Source: Anarhynchus alexandrinus (taxonomy: Eukaryota > Chordata > Aves > Charadriiformes > Charadriidae). From it: a stretch of 64,000 nt of DNA. The stretch covers positions 1,785,203 to 1,849,202 of the forward strand of contig VUYV01000008.1 of NCBI GenBank assembly GCA_008711295.1, given 5' to 3'. The translations under genes and the position numbers were made by a program. Of the stretch, positions 1 to 46,358 are shown piece after piece (the first letter of the stretch is position 1; every line of letters starts with the position of its first letter). Under the pieces are notes generated by a model, which saw only the letters and a list, made by a program, of their open reading frames with translations, made no database searches and was not told where the DNA came from.

Positions 1-3000
1 GAAAAATTGCGATTCCCACGTCTCTCCAAGCAGCATCTCAACTGAAGATCTGCAAGAACGTCTTTCAGTCTTGGTTTGCCAGACAAACTGAGGGACAAGG
101 GAGAAATCTCAACATCAAACTTGAGTTATCTACCACAAACCTACAAAACTACGACGGCCCAGCTGTTCCCCAGTGCAAGAAGCTGCGAAACATCCACATC
201 TCCCTTCCCACCGCTCAGGAGGTCCCTGCGGCTCTGCAGTACCTTCAGCTTTGGAAGAGAGCTGTCTGAGAGTCTGGTTACAACTTGCCCATCGCGTCAG
301 GACTCTGAGCTGATACTGTCCTAACATGAATTTCTGAAAGTTGAATCAAGGTATTCTTCCTTGCAGCAAGATTTTTAGATTTGGTCCACAAACATGCTGT
401 GACTTGTTACACTTAACACTCGTTATACCTTACAGCAACGCTACTCCTGGGTACCGCTGGGTATCTGTAATGCAGCAAAAGTCAAAATCCCTCCAATAAA
501 AACCATTTCGTTCAGCCTACCCACAAACATATATATTCTACAGAGGGTTGCAGGTGAAGCTGGGCAACCGCAAGAAAAACACAGCCCTGAATATCAACAG
601 AGGGTCTTCTGAATTCATTTATCTATAAATAACGTCACTGCTGTTTGTCACAGCAGCCCCTTGCAGCCTAATACCTCACGAGAGATTACGATGGATGAAT
701 GGACTGCCTGAGCTGAACCTTCGCTTAAGCAGATGGCTTTGGTGCCGTAGTGACCACCTTTAAAGCCCATTCGCTTTCTAGCTTGCTAATTATGTCACAC
801 GTGGCCTGCTGTGTGATTGCAGGACACTGATCTGTTAATCCAGTCAAAGTCCAATCTGAGTGCTCCAGGAAAAGACCCCCGGGCACTGGAATTTAATAGA
901 AGGGTCTATTCAAGGAGAGTTCCCTTTACCACTAGCAGCTCCTACAGAGAGGGAACACAGTTTGTGACAGCTTATCTGCAGCTGCAAGCTAAAAGAATTA
1001 AGCAAATTTCACAGTTGTCATCAGTCACAGCAAACAAAAATAAGCAAAACACCTCGTGCAAAAGGATAACATCAGCTGAACCTGCTCTTCCCCGAAATTA
1101 CATCAAAACTCTTCGGAAAAATGTTCAGCAAGCTTAAGTGCTAAAGGAATTATCATATTTCAAAGGCAAAGGCTTTTCAAATGCAGAGTGCATCCCACGC
1201 CTTACTCCTGCAAGATTCTTTTCAGACAGTAATGCAGCTGATGGATAATGTTGTTAGAGGCAGAATTAATATAAGCTTCTGAACAACAGAAAAATCATGG
1301 TTTTAAGAACACATAAGCTACAGCGTTCCTTAGTACGTGTGTATTCGCCTGAAAAGACATCACCAGGAGAGGCTGATCAACCCAGGCTTTTCTCAAAATG
1401 CCTGTGTAAATTCAAACAGGATTTCCAACACACGCCTGAGTTTTGCAGAAGTTCTGACCATTTGCCATGTAAAGAAACATGCCTCTGCTGCTTATGGAAT
1501 TATTAACTCTTAGCTGTATTTTCTAACCCATTATTTGCCCCAACTCAGCAACAGCCAGAGCTGTCAGTATGGACTGACAAGCTGAACAGATCCTCCACGC
1601 TGAGAGGTGTGCTGCTCCTGCTGCAGAGGATGCAGAGACGTTGGCCACCAGAAAGTAAAACTAACTCCATGACTTCTGGTAGAACCCCTTTAAGGAAATT
1701 ATGCCATTTTAAAATAATTTAATATGTTAAGAATGTTTTTTGTTTGGGTTTTTTTTTTTAATTTTTAAGTGAATATTTTTTCAGCAGGGAGATGAAAAAG
1801 AGCTCATTACCTAAGAAAAATACTATGATTGTATCATCCCATAAGGAAGAAGGTGAAGGAAGTACTTGGTTAAAGCCTGGAAGTACCCACACAGGCAAAT
1901 AATGGCTTTGCTAACAATATTCATGACCATATAGCAAGACCAATGCATGAAGCTTAGACAAATGCCGACTAATTGCAAGATGATGCTAACCATAACCACG
2001 ATACATAGGAACAAGGCGCTAGGGCTTTTATTTAAGAAAACCGACACCTAAAATGTATCTTTACACATCAAATATGAAATTACTTTGAAAGACGAAAACC
2101 ACAAACTGAATGAAGACACCAGATCATAAGAATTCTCTGGTCTCGTGCAAAAAGAAGCTGTCATGTATTGAAACTGAAGCAAGCTGGAAAGGAAAGAACA
2201 TCACATACTACCTGTGCCTATAAGGGGCAATAATACTCGGAGGAAATGAAGTTTTCAAGCTGCAGGTCTCTAAGCAGACAATAAATCAGCATTAAGGTAG
2301 AGTGAGCACTGCATTACATCTTCAAGATACTAAGCACAAACATGCACCTGCAATGTCCTTTTAAACCACTCTCCACAGCCTCAATGAGGAATATAACATT
2401 TATTCCAAAAGATGGTGGTTCAACAAGAAGTGAGTTTCACCTTGTGATCTACTGAAAGGTGTCATCTCTTCCTTGCTAGGCTTGGCAAGTTCTCCGTTAG
2501 GCACCAGCTAGGTAAGCCCAGCAACTTCCCTACCACTTTTGCTTACTTAAGGACGATAGGCAGAGATCGCATCCAACCTAAGGAAAATGAAAGGCCAGTA
2601 GAAGCAGAGCACAAGGGAGAGACTTAAGGTGGCAATGCAATGGTCCCAAACCTGTCCCTGACGGGCTCTCAAAAGCGATTGCAAATTACCCCCATTAGGA
2701 AAAGAAGAAATAGGATTCATCAGCTTCAAGTTGAAGCCCCACACAGTCTCCATCTGTCAGCGCTTTGTTTTTTCACTGCCATCTACCAGCAGCCAGGGAG
2801 CAAAAGCTGAACCTTGCAGGGGAAGAGGGTACAGCCAGTCGGCACGCTGCAGGTGGCCCACTTTTTCTGTAAGGTTGCTGACAGAGAGGAATAGAAAGAA
2901 AGAAAGAAAGAGGGAAAGCTTTCTAGGACACCTTAACTTCTACTGCAGCGTGACCTAGTGTTCTCCTTCTTTAAGGAGAGGACATCTTTGCCAGGTCATC

Positions 3001-4670
3001 CCAATGAGAGCAGAAGTGACAAGAATACATTCTGCTCTTTCCTTGCTGGGCACGGTTATGCAGCAGCCATTTCCAGCTCTACTAGGACAGGGGCTATTTT
3101 TATACGCAGTCTGAGGGGAGCACTACATGGAATATTAATATTTGAGGGCATCTGATGCTAGCCAGTTTCAAGCTAGGGCTGAGATATTAATCCAGTACTT
3201 ATTCTACCAAACTGTTTGGCTAATTGTGTTCTGCTGTATAAGCTACAATTACAATATTGTTGCAACTGATCTCAGTCACAGATTTAGAGACACAGCAATG
3301 TTTTCCTGTGAAGCTTTCAAGTCAAAGATTTTTCTTACAGCATTCTGCTCCAGTGCCAGTAAGAGATAAAGCACAGAATGAAGCAGGTTTTGTTCAGAAA
3401 GGACTTCGATTTCACTTCAGCTTTTAAGCAGCAGAAGCCACATCTCTGTTCAGACACAGTTGGCTGTAGAGACGTGGGCACAACGTGCTATGTCAGCTCC
3501 TACATCAACGAAACCAAGATAATGCCCCGGATAAAAGCAAGCAACATTTTTATCCTTATATTGTGCAACAGGTAAACAAAATCCTGAAAGCTTGTTTGAA
3601 ACAGCGTACAAAGGAGCAAAAAGAAACAGGGTTAGTTTAAATTAATTGCTAGTAAAAAAAAAAAAAATAATGTAAATACAGATTTATTCATACACAAGAG
3701 TAAACTGCTGCTAAGCATCATGCTTTTGATATTTTGAAACTGAATCACAACAGAAAGGGGGTTTGTGCCAGAGTAAGCACTGAGCCTTTACGCTTGGAGT
3801 ACCCAACAGGCACAAGATGCACTGTGCAGCAAGTGCTTTGTGAACGGTATGCTGTGAATACAGCCCTGAAAAGAGAGGGGGGTTTCTTGTTACAGGGAAT
3901 GCAATGCCATTTCTTGATATAGGAGGTATTCAGCCTTTAATTTCCAGGTATTTACAAGATGGTTTACTACCATTACTAAAAAGGAGAGAACTAATATGCA
4001 TAAACACCTCCAAACCACGTCCCAGTTCGCAAAACCTCTTCAAGCTTTCCCATTAAAAGACAAAATTAAAGCAAGGGCAAGAGAACCTAAAAATATTCTT
4101 GGATGTAAAAACTATTATGTCTTACGGGTGACCTAGTAAAAGGGCTCAAAGATTTATTTTTCTGCATTATAATTCTAATCCATGTCTACCTTTATAGCCT
4201 GGGCGGAGAGCTAGGACACCAAAGGTACTGCAAGAAGGGAGAACGTGACATGCATTTTCGGTATAATGCTTAGGACCACTCTAAGATGCAGTTGTGCTAA
4301 GAGAATGCTTGATTGCTTAATTAATTTCTGGTACAGCATTGTGAAATTGCAGCCAGGAGTCAAGAAACCAAGGTCTTCCAAGGCTGCCGAAATAACCACT
4401 TGTTTTCCAGCACACAGCTTGGGCTGGAGCCAGAGCAAAAGTGGAAGAGTAACATTCTGAGTGCAGGTATCGCATGTGAAACAGGAGCCTCTGGCTCAGC
4501 TGAAGTTCAGGAGTATAATAAGCATTTTTCAAAAGTGCTAAGTTTTATGTCTCTTAGAAGCAGCGAACGGGACTGGTCTGAGCACTTGCTATTGGGAAAT
4601 CAATAGCAACTGGGGAAGACAGAAGAGAAAGGTGCAAAATGAGCGAGGAATGAGGAGGGAAGTCAGAAGA

Positions 4671-4862
4671 ATCACAGAATGGTCGGAGTTGGAAGGGACC
4701 TCTGGAGATCTTTTAGTCCAACCCCCCTGCCAAAACAGGTTCACCTACAGCAGGTTGGACAGGAACGCAGCCAGGCAGGTTTTGAGTATCTTCAGAGCAG
4801 GAGACTCCACAACCTCTCTGGGTAGCCTGTGCCAGTGCTCTGGCACCCTCAAACCCCCTTGA
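4671..4862 (-). mobile_element. CR1 LINE 3' fragment
   Basis: The plus strand begins with the reverse complement of the CR1 3' tail (ATCACAGAATGG), followed by the usual GGAAGGGACCTCTGG and GTCCAACCCCCCTGC blocks. The element therefore points along the minus strand, the same direction as NPTN. About 190 bases remain and no reverse-transcriptase coding sequence is left. It ends near CTGGCACCCTCAAA. CR1 is the main non-LTR retrotransposon of birds, and severe 5' truncation is typical. Confidence 0.9.
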
Positions 4863-7800
4863 ATCCCCTCGATAAGATAATGGCAGAAAAGCCTTATAGG
4901 AAGAGGCATGAAAAAGCTCTACCCATCCAGGTGCACAGAAAGAAGGAAGCCTTTGATGGGAACAGATACCCTCCATCAGTCATGCTACATACATCAAGAT
5001 CTTTCTCGATGCTTGCACTACTTTGGGGCAGCTAGAGGGAACCAAAAGCATGTTCTTTCCCATCTGGATCTCACTGCTCCTGCTCTGCACCGGACAATGG
5101 TTGGTGGACTATCGGAAGACAAGAAGGAACTGGTTTCTTCCTCCTCCTCCTGAGATCTTGATACGAGCAGAAAGATTGGCCAAGCAAAGTTCTTCAGGGT
5201 TGCATTTTCTTTTTCTTTTAATCTTCAAGTTTTCAGAGCTCCAGCATCACAACACCACAGCAAAAGCACTGGCAGGTATTTCCACTGCATGGCAAAGGAG
5301 CAATTAAAAAAAGCCTACTTCCAGATGGGAAGTAGACGGGCACACTGCATCTTGGCTAGTGCCCGGCAGGATCATCACCACTGTTCTTGCTGAAAATAAC
5401 TACATCATACATCACGGCCTGGTTACCTGCAATGCTCTCAGCTGGCCGACTTCACAGCACAAGGAAAGGGTGGGAGAAGATCCCTATGTCAAGGTGAAAT
5501 CTTCCTAATATCAGCGTTTGCTCAGCCAGTTGTTTCAGACTTAGAGCTGTACTCAACACGATGCCCCTTACAGCTCTGAGAATTCGAGAAAAAACACTCA
5601 AAGCCTCCACCAGACACTTAATCCAAAAGCCAACTGTATGAGGGAAGCCAGACTTACACCGTTCCTGGGAATTCCGAGAGACTGACATTAAAACCCGGTA
5701 TTCGCAACTGCTTTTATACTAGTGCTGCCTTAGTAATTTTTTTACGAAGAAAATCTGTTTTAAATCTGCAAGCACACCTAGCGATTCTAAAAGCGATGCT
5801 CGCGTCTCTGCATTTTTATCTTCTTACATAGCACACGCAGAGATTCAGGAAGAAAATAGGCAACATTACATAAAAAGCAAATGGCACTGGTATATCCTGG
5901 GTTACATCTGCTGTGAGGCATTTGTTAAAGTTGTTCACAAGTTGTCAGAAAGTCACTATTTTGGTCCACAAGCACTTTCGTATTCAGAACCATCCTTTCT
6001 ATGTGCATCAGCAGTTAAAAATTGCAATGTAATTACAATTAGCAATTAAGCAATTAGATTTGTATACAGTTGCTTAACCACAAATACTGTGATAGACCAT
6101 ACATGCAGGTAAGCATTAAATGATGGCATCTGCATGGTCAAACAAGATTCATGCATCACTGATCCACCACATATGCCTTGATTAACAACTAGGTAACATC
6201 TCCACACATGAAGTATTATCAAAAATCTGTTTGCTTTGAGAACCAGGACTGCTTTGGCAGACCGTGTAGAATATTTACAGCAAACTGCAGGAATTGCAGA
6301 GAATGCCTTCCTTTGCAAAGTCAAAAATAATAATAATAAAAAAAACCCTCTGTGCATTCTTTGCAGCTAGCATGGATATTATTCAGAGACATTTATATCC
6401 AAGAAGATATGTGCGATACCATACAAGTTTAGCTGTATGGCTCTTCCAGGAGCAGTAACGCAAAGGAGTACTCTCTGATCAGAATGAATTTATGTACAGC
6501 ACTAGGACTGCAAGGAGACCGCAAAGTTCTCTAACTTGTGCTTCAAATGCAGTCCAAATTTATTACCACATAAGATCCCAAGCAACAAGAGTTAGACAGG
6601 AAAGTGTCTGTTCAGTTTAAAAGTATACGCGTATTCCTATTTGCAATTTGCTTTGCAGAAGACTTGTCAAGGTACTTCCCACTCTAGACGACCCCTGGTA
6701 CTTCTGTCTGCCAAGGAGGAATTCGAGGCCCATCAGCCACTCTTGGGATGCTGTAAGGAGGAGCTGTAGCTGGGTTACCAATCCTGGAACTGCGACTGCT
6801 GAGCAAGCTGCAGGTGTGATAGCTCCCAAGAGTGGCACTGGAGTCATTAACTTTTAACTGATGACTAATCATTTGTATTTATGTATAAATTAATCATGAA
6901 CATTTGTTAGTAGAATTAGTTATTCTTCTCCCTGTGCCCTTTGTGCCAGCACTTCAATCAGACATATTGGCTTTTCTTTCTACAATGTTAAATCCTATGT
7001 CCCTGTAAAGCTCTCTGCCAAGTTCTCTCTGTGTCCCCACCTGCCACCGAACAGCAGAGAAGCCCTAAGCCAAACGGTTCTAAAAAGTCTTCTGAAAGAT
7101 TATACAAAGCTGAAAAAGTTCTTACTCAATCTATTACCAAAGTTAAATTTCCTGTCTCTGGAAGTGGTTTGTCACCCAAAGCAGCCTAGAGAAGGCAGAA
7201 AGGACTTAAGATCTTAATTAAGATAATATTTGAAGATTTAGCAATTAAGAGCGTAAGAGCAGAATGCAAAAAAAAAAAAATCCCACAAAAGAGAAAAAAC
7301 CCAACCTACACCTACATACCTTGAACACCCAGAAGACAAGCTCACCAGAAGTACAACGTAAGTTTGAATTCAATTTGCTGTGAGCAAGGCAATAATTATT
7401 TTTAGAGGTGCATCAGATTTTTCTTAGTCCTAGGCCAACAGGAACTTGTGATGCATTTGCATGAGCATGTATTTTAGATTTCCTTTTGCCTTGCAGAGAT
7501 AGCTTCTGCACCAGATTCGGTTCAACACTGAGTATATTTCGATAGATTGTTTTATGCAAGATCATTGGAAAAAAAACCTTTTAAAATCGACACAGGAAAT
7601 CGGCAAGCTTTTCTTGGTACAGTATCAGTCAGAATGCTTATTTATACGGCAATGTTTCTCTTCCCCAGGAAACTGTTTGTATGGTTCAAAAGATGGTGTC
7701 CTCTAGAGAGGAAAGACGGCATTGAGAATGGTACTGCGCATCTGTCATTTCGCGCAGACTGCTGAATTACTCCCACTTCCTCGCTTCGGATTCGGGAACC

Positions 7801-8508
7801 TGACCGCGCAGTATCCAGTGAGGCACCAGAAATTCCCAGGAAAGAGGTCAGCTTTCAGCTTTTGCTACAGATCTGTGGTACCTAATTTAAACAGCAATGA
7901 TCACAATATAAATCAGGATAGGCTGCGTCACTGGTGCAGGGATGCTAAGAAATAGTGTGAAGCATCCTCCTTCCCATTTGCTATTTTCAAACAGCAGCAG
8001 AGGAAGCTCTACATTTAAGCTGGGGATGTAAGGAACATGGCAAGTAACGCTAACTTAAATTTCAAACAAGTTTACTGTACACCTTCGTAAAACAAGCATC
8101 AGTATAGTCCCAGATGCGCATAGGCTGGCTGCAAGACATTTTAACACGTTTTTGCCTGATCTCATCTGTCTTTGACTAACAAAGCTGCCACAGTGCATCG
8201 ATTCCATATTACTGCAGCACAGAAGAGGCAAACCACGGCTACTGCAGAGCAGTGGGTCAGTTAATTTCCACAGTTATTCAACAAACAAATAACTGTATTG
8301 TGGCAGCAGTTTAATACTGCATAAAACACCATCAGCTCTGTGTATGTCTGAAACAACGTTCTTTTGTTCAGTAACTACAGGAAAACAGTGCAAACAGCAC
8401 ATTTGCTGCCGTGCAAGATTCTCTTTCAGGCTACTTTCACATTTTGCATTCTCTGCCTACAATTTTAGGGTCCTAAAATTGTCAGAAGAGCACCAACATG
8501 CACAAGGC

Positions 8509-8540
8509 GGGGGGGGGTGGGGGTGGGGGTGGCAGGGGGG
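8509..8540 (+). repeat. G-rich run with quadruplex potential
   Basis: The plus strand shows a run of nine Gs, two runs of five and one of six, separated by single T or short TGGCA spacers. Four such G runs within about 32 bases fit the usual G-quadruplex pattern. It lies in intron 4 on the template strand of NPTN. Its function is unknown. Confidence 0.7.
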
Positions 8541-9039
8541 AACAAAAAACCCACACCCAAAAAAGCATGAAAGTAGAAAATCCCAATCTGGTACAGGGCA
8601 TCTGTGCACACCAGAACCCAGCCTCTGAAATATAGTCTCTGCAGACAAAAACCTACAAGTACACCAGTTCGGAGCTGCCACGCATGAGATGCTGGTTTTT
8701 ACTTTTTTCATATTCAGAACTGACAAATTCAAAGTACATCGAATACATTCAGATGGCCTCATTTACTGTGAAACCAGGAGGAAACCACAGCTGTCTTTGC
8801 ATGAGCACAGACATATTCTACAGCAATCTTTATCCTGCTAGACAGCCAGATTTACCAAAAGAATGCAGAAGCTTGTGCTAGAAGGTATTTTCGTACCCTC
8901 TGTGCAGACCACAAGTGCAATGGTCGTATTCCCGTATCAGCAAGATCTTTCCCCTAGGACTGTGTGCAAGAATTCCCCTGAAATTATAACCAAGGATTGG
9001 ACACAGGCTTGATTTCACAAGGAAAAACCTCTTGAGTTA

Positions 9040-13727
<4,688 letters not shown>

Positions 13728-13896
13728 TTGTATTCTGTAGTGTTTGAAGATTTTCTCGTGCCAGGGATCTCCTCTCCGTTCTTCACCCAGTAACTGGCAG
13801 AAAGGGGGCTGGGACTTGTGGTGAGGTTACACTGCAATGTGACAGCCGGACCATATGGATGAATGATTACATCCTCGCTGGCATTGATCCTGGGTT
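13728..13896 (-). CDS. NPTN: Neuroplastin exon 3: first half of Ig domain 2
   Basis: This 169-base exon enters in phase 1, has 55 full codons and leaves in phase 2. Joined to exon 2 it begins KPRINASED, matching the KPRI start of neuroplastin Ig2. The first Ig2 cysteine is in VTLQC and the core tryptophan is in SYWVKNG. Three N-glycosylation sequons are visible: N-A-S near the start, N-L-T after the cysteine, and N-T-T near the end. Splice sites are strong: acceptor CCTTTGTTTCAG and donor AA|GTAAGT. This exon is common to the Np65 and Np55 isoforms. When exon 2 is skipped, exon 1 should join it directly in the same phase. The N-terminal part of Ig2 differs clearly from the mammalian sequence as I recall it, while the framework is kept. 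Confidence 0.95.
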
Positions 13897-44258
<30,362 letters not shown>

Positions 44259-44284
44259 CGGGCTCAGGGGGCGGCCGCGGAGCC
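44259..44284 (-). CDS. NPTN: Neuroplastin exon 1, 3' end only (rest in gap)
   Basis: On the minus strand these 26 bases read through codons for APRPPPEP and end with one G before a good donor, G|GTGAGG. Exon 2 starts with CT GGG TTT, so the split codon becomes GCT (Ala), giving ...PEP-AGFVK. The phase and the AGFVK junction agree with neuroplastin, where the signal peptide exon ends just before this point. The start codon and hydrophobic signal peptide must lie in the adjoining 249-base N gap or just past it. The proline-rich stretch would sit at or after the signal cleavage site. Support is by phase, splice site and position, not by a conserved motif. Confidence 0.62.
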
Positions 44285-44533
44285 NNNNNNNNNNNNNNNN
44301 NNNNNNNNNNNNNNNNNNNNNNNNNNNNNNNNNNNNNNNNNNNNNNNNNNNNNNNNNNNNNNNNNNNNNNNNNNNNNNNNNNNNNNNNNNNNNNNNNNNN
44401 NNNNNNNNNNNNNNNNNNNNNNNNNNNNNNNNNNNNNNNNNNNNNNNNNNNNNNNNNNNNNNNNNNNNNNNNNNNNNNNNNNNNNNNNNNNNNNNNNNNN
44501 NNNNNNNNNNNNNNNNNNNNNNNNNNNNNNNNN
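44285..44533. other. Assembly gap (249 N)
   Basis: All bases are N. The gap lies in the most GC-rich part of the window, where sequencing drop-out is common in bird genomes. It very likely hides the NPTN start codon and signal peptide. The true length may differ from 249. Confidence 0.98.
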
Positions 44534-44557
44534 GGGGGGGGGGGGGGGGGGGGGGGG
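44534..44557 (+). repeat. G24 homopolymer at gap edge
   Basis: Twenty-four consecutive Gs abut the N gap, followed by CGACGCGCGCGCGG. Such a run may be real, but next to a gap it may equally be a base-calling or assembly artefact. Confidence 0.85.
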
Positions 44558-44601
44558 CGACGCGCGCGCGGCGCCGGGTGTTGGGGGGGGGTGGGGGGTG
44601 T

Positions 44602-44607
44602 CACGTG
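44602..44607. promoter_or_regulatory. CACGTG E-box
   Basis: The palindromic hexamer CACGTG sits in a TCACGTGTCA context within the NPTN CpG-rich promoter. This is the core site for USF, MYC/MAX and TFE-type bHLH factors. Binding is inferred from the motif only. Confidence 0.5.
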
Positions 44608-44635
44608 TCACGCTCCCCACCCCCCCAATCCTTCA

Positions 44636-44647
44636 GCCGCCATGTTG
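44636..44647 (-). promoter_or_regulatory. YY1 motif
   Basis: On the minus strand the sequence is CAACATGGCGGC, which contains a perfect match to the YY1 consensus AANATGGCGGC. In many CpG-island promoters this motif lies just downstream of the start site and points along the gene. Here it is in the NPTN orientation, about 350-380 bases upstream of the exon 1 donor. It also contains an ATG opening an 11-codon upstream ORF (MAAEGLGGWGA, stop). Confidence 0.65.
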
Positions 44648-44746
44648 TCGCCGTTGTTTGCCCACCACCACCACCGCGGCCGCCACCCCTGAAGGGCCGA
44701 GCTCCCGGGCCGGCGGCGGGTTGCCCCGGCGCTGAGGGCCCTGCCT

Positions 44747-45279
44747 GAGGCCCTGGTCACCTCAGGGGCACTGTGGGTGGGATGGGGGTCCCACCTGAGG
44801 CCCTTGTCCCCCTCAGGGACACTGTGGGCGGGATGGCGACCCTGCCTGAGGCCCTGGTCCCCCTCAGGGACACTGTGAGTGGGATGGGGACCCTGCCTGA
44901 GGCCTTGGTCCCCTCAGGGACCCTGTGGAAGGGATGGGGCTCCCACCTGAGGCCCTGGTCACCTCAGGGGCACTGTGGGTGGGATGGGGGTCCCACCTGA
45001 GGCCCTTGTCCCCCTCAGGGACACTGTGGGCGGGATGGCGACCCTGCCTGAGGCCCTGGTCCCCCTCAGGGACACTGTGAGTGGGATGGGGACCCTGCCT
45101 GAGGCCTTGGTCCCCTCAGGGACCCTGTGGAAGGGATGGGGCTCCCACCTGAGGTCCTGGTCCCCTCAGGGACACTGTGGGTGGGATGGCGACCCTGACT
45201 GAGGCCCCGGTCCCCTCAGGGACCCTGCAGGCAGGATGGGGGTCCCACCTGAGGCCCTGGCCCCCTCAGGGACCCTGTG
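44747..45279. repeat. Minisatellite, 50/51-bp unit with 202-bp higher-order block
   Basis: About ten and a half copies of a unit beginning GAGGCCCTGGTCCCCTCAGG and containing GGGACACTGTGGG and GGGATGGGG. Units of 50, 51, 51 and 50 bases form a 202-base block (44747-44948) that is repeated with no difference that I can find at 44949-45150. Two more diverged units and a partial one follow. The array begins only about 100 bases from the YY1 motif of the NPTN promoter. Open frames in it are by-products of the repeat. Confidence 0.95.
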
Positions 45280-46358
45280 AGAGTCCCTCCTGCTGTCTAG
45301 AGAGCTGCAGTGTGAGGAACATCCACACGCCTCTTCACTTTTGTTCCCTGTGGGTATAAAATACCATTAGATGGAGGGAAAGGCAGGCCAAGAGCTGGTA
45401 GTTTTGCTCCGGTCTTACTCACAAGGGTAATTTAGGAGTTTTATGTGCCATTCTGCGGGGGCTGGGGGGTGTAGGAGGAACACAAAATCCATCCCAAAGT
45501 GCTCAGCTTTAGGTCCATGTGCCATGAAAAATCAAAATGATTTTAAACACCATTTTATCAATCACCGCTACTCCCTTACATAAAAAAAAAAAAAGCTAAT
45601 GTGTTGTTTTTCAAGGACCCTGTCCTTTTTGCACGAGTAGGAAACCAAGGCCGCAAGAAGCCAAGGTGTTTGCCCCGCGTTAGTGCCGGAGTTGGGGGCA
45701 GAAAACACAGAAGCTCACTCCCGGTTCGCCTGAGCTGCCAAACCTCCTGAAAAATGGCCACTGGTGAGCTTTGGACAGGTTTTCTCCTTATTTCCCTGTC
45801 TGTAAAACACAGATGTCAGGTCAGGCGTACCCTTTACACTCTGGTTGCTGGTGCGTTACTGCGGTGGTTACTGTGCGGGTGACCCTGGCTGATGGTAAGC
45901 CTCATATAGATATTTAAGCCAGATTTCTGACTGCTCTCCCTCATAGGACGACACAAACGGCTGGAGCCCGCTGCTGAATATGTGTAAGGTTGTCATTCTA
46001 ACACACGCCCAAAGTGTGGAGATACAAGAGTTGCAGGAGACCATGGGACAGCCCAGCAGAGAAGGATGCTGGAAAAAAAAAAAAAAAGGCAGAAAATCCC
46101 TCAAAGCCAGATTTTCTGCTTTCTGCCAAGTCTTCCGCAGGCATCGCACAACCCACAACACAATGGAGTGGGGGACTGGGTGCAGTGCCTGCTCGCCTCA
46201 TGGTGGTCACTTCCAAAGTAGTCGTGATTCCTCGCACCGCTCTACCATGGCAGCAGGAGCTTTTTTGACCAGGGCGCAGCCTGCAGCGGTTGCACAGATT
46301 GCGGCCTCGCTCCCCCTCTTCCCTCAAAGCAGCCGCTTGACTTTGCATCCCTCATCCT
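45280..46358. other. Intergenic sequence, no gene recognised
   Basis: The sequence lies between the promoter minisatellite and the unrecognised 191-codon ORF. It has A tracts at about 45581-45594 and 46073-46087. Short overlapping open frames occur on both strands around 46.0-46.4 kb, but none resembles a known family. Confidence 0.6.

Noticed and set aside
44773..45202. Two near-identical 75-codon frames
   Set aside because: They are products of the 202-bp duplicated minisatellite.
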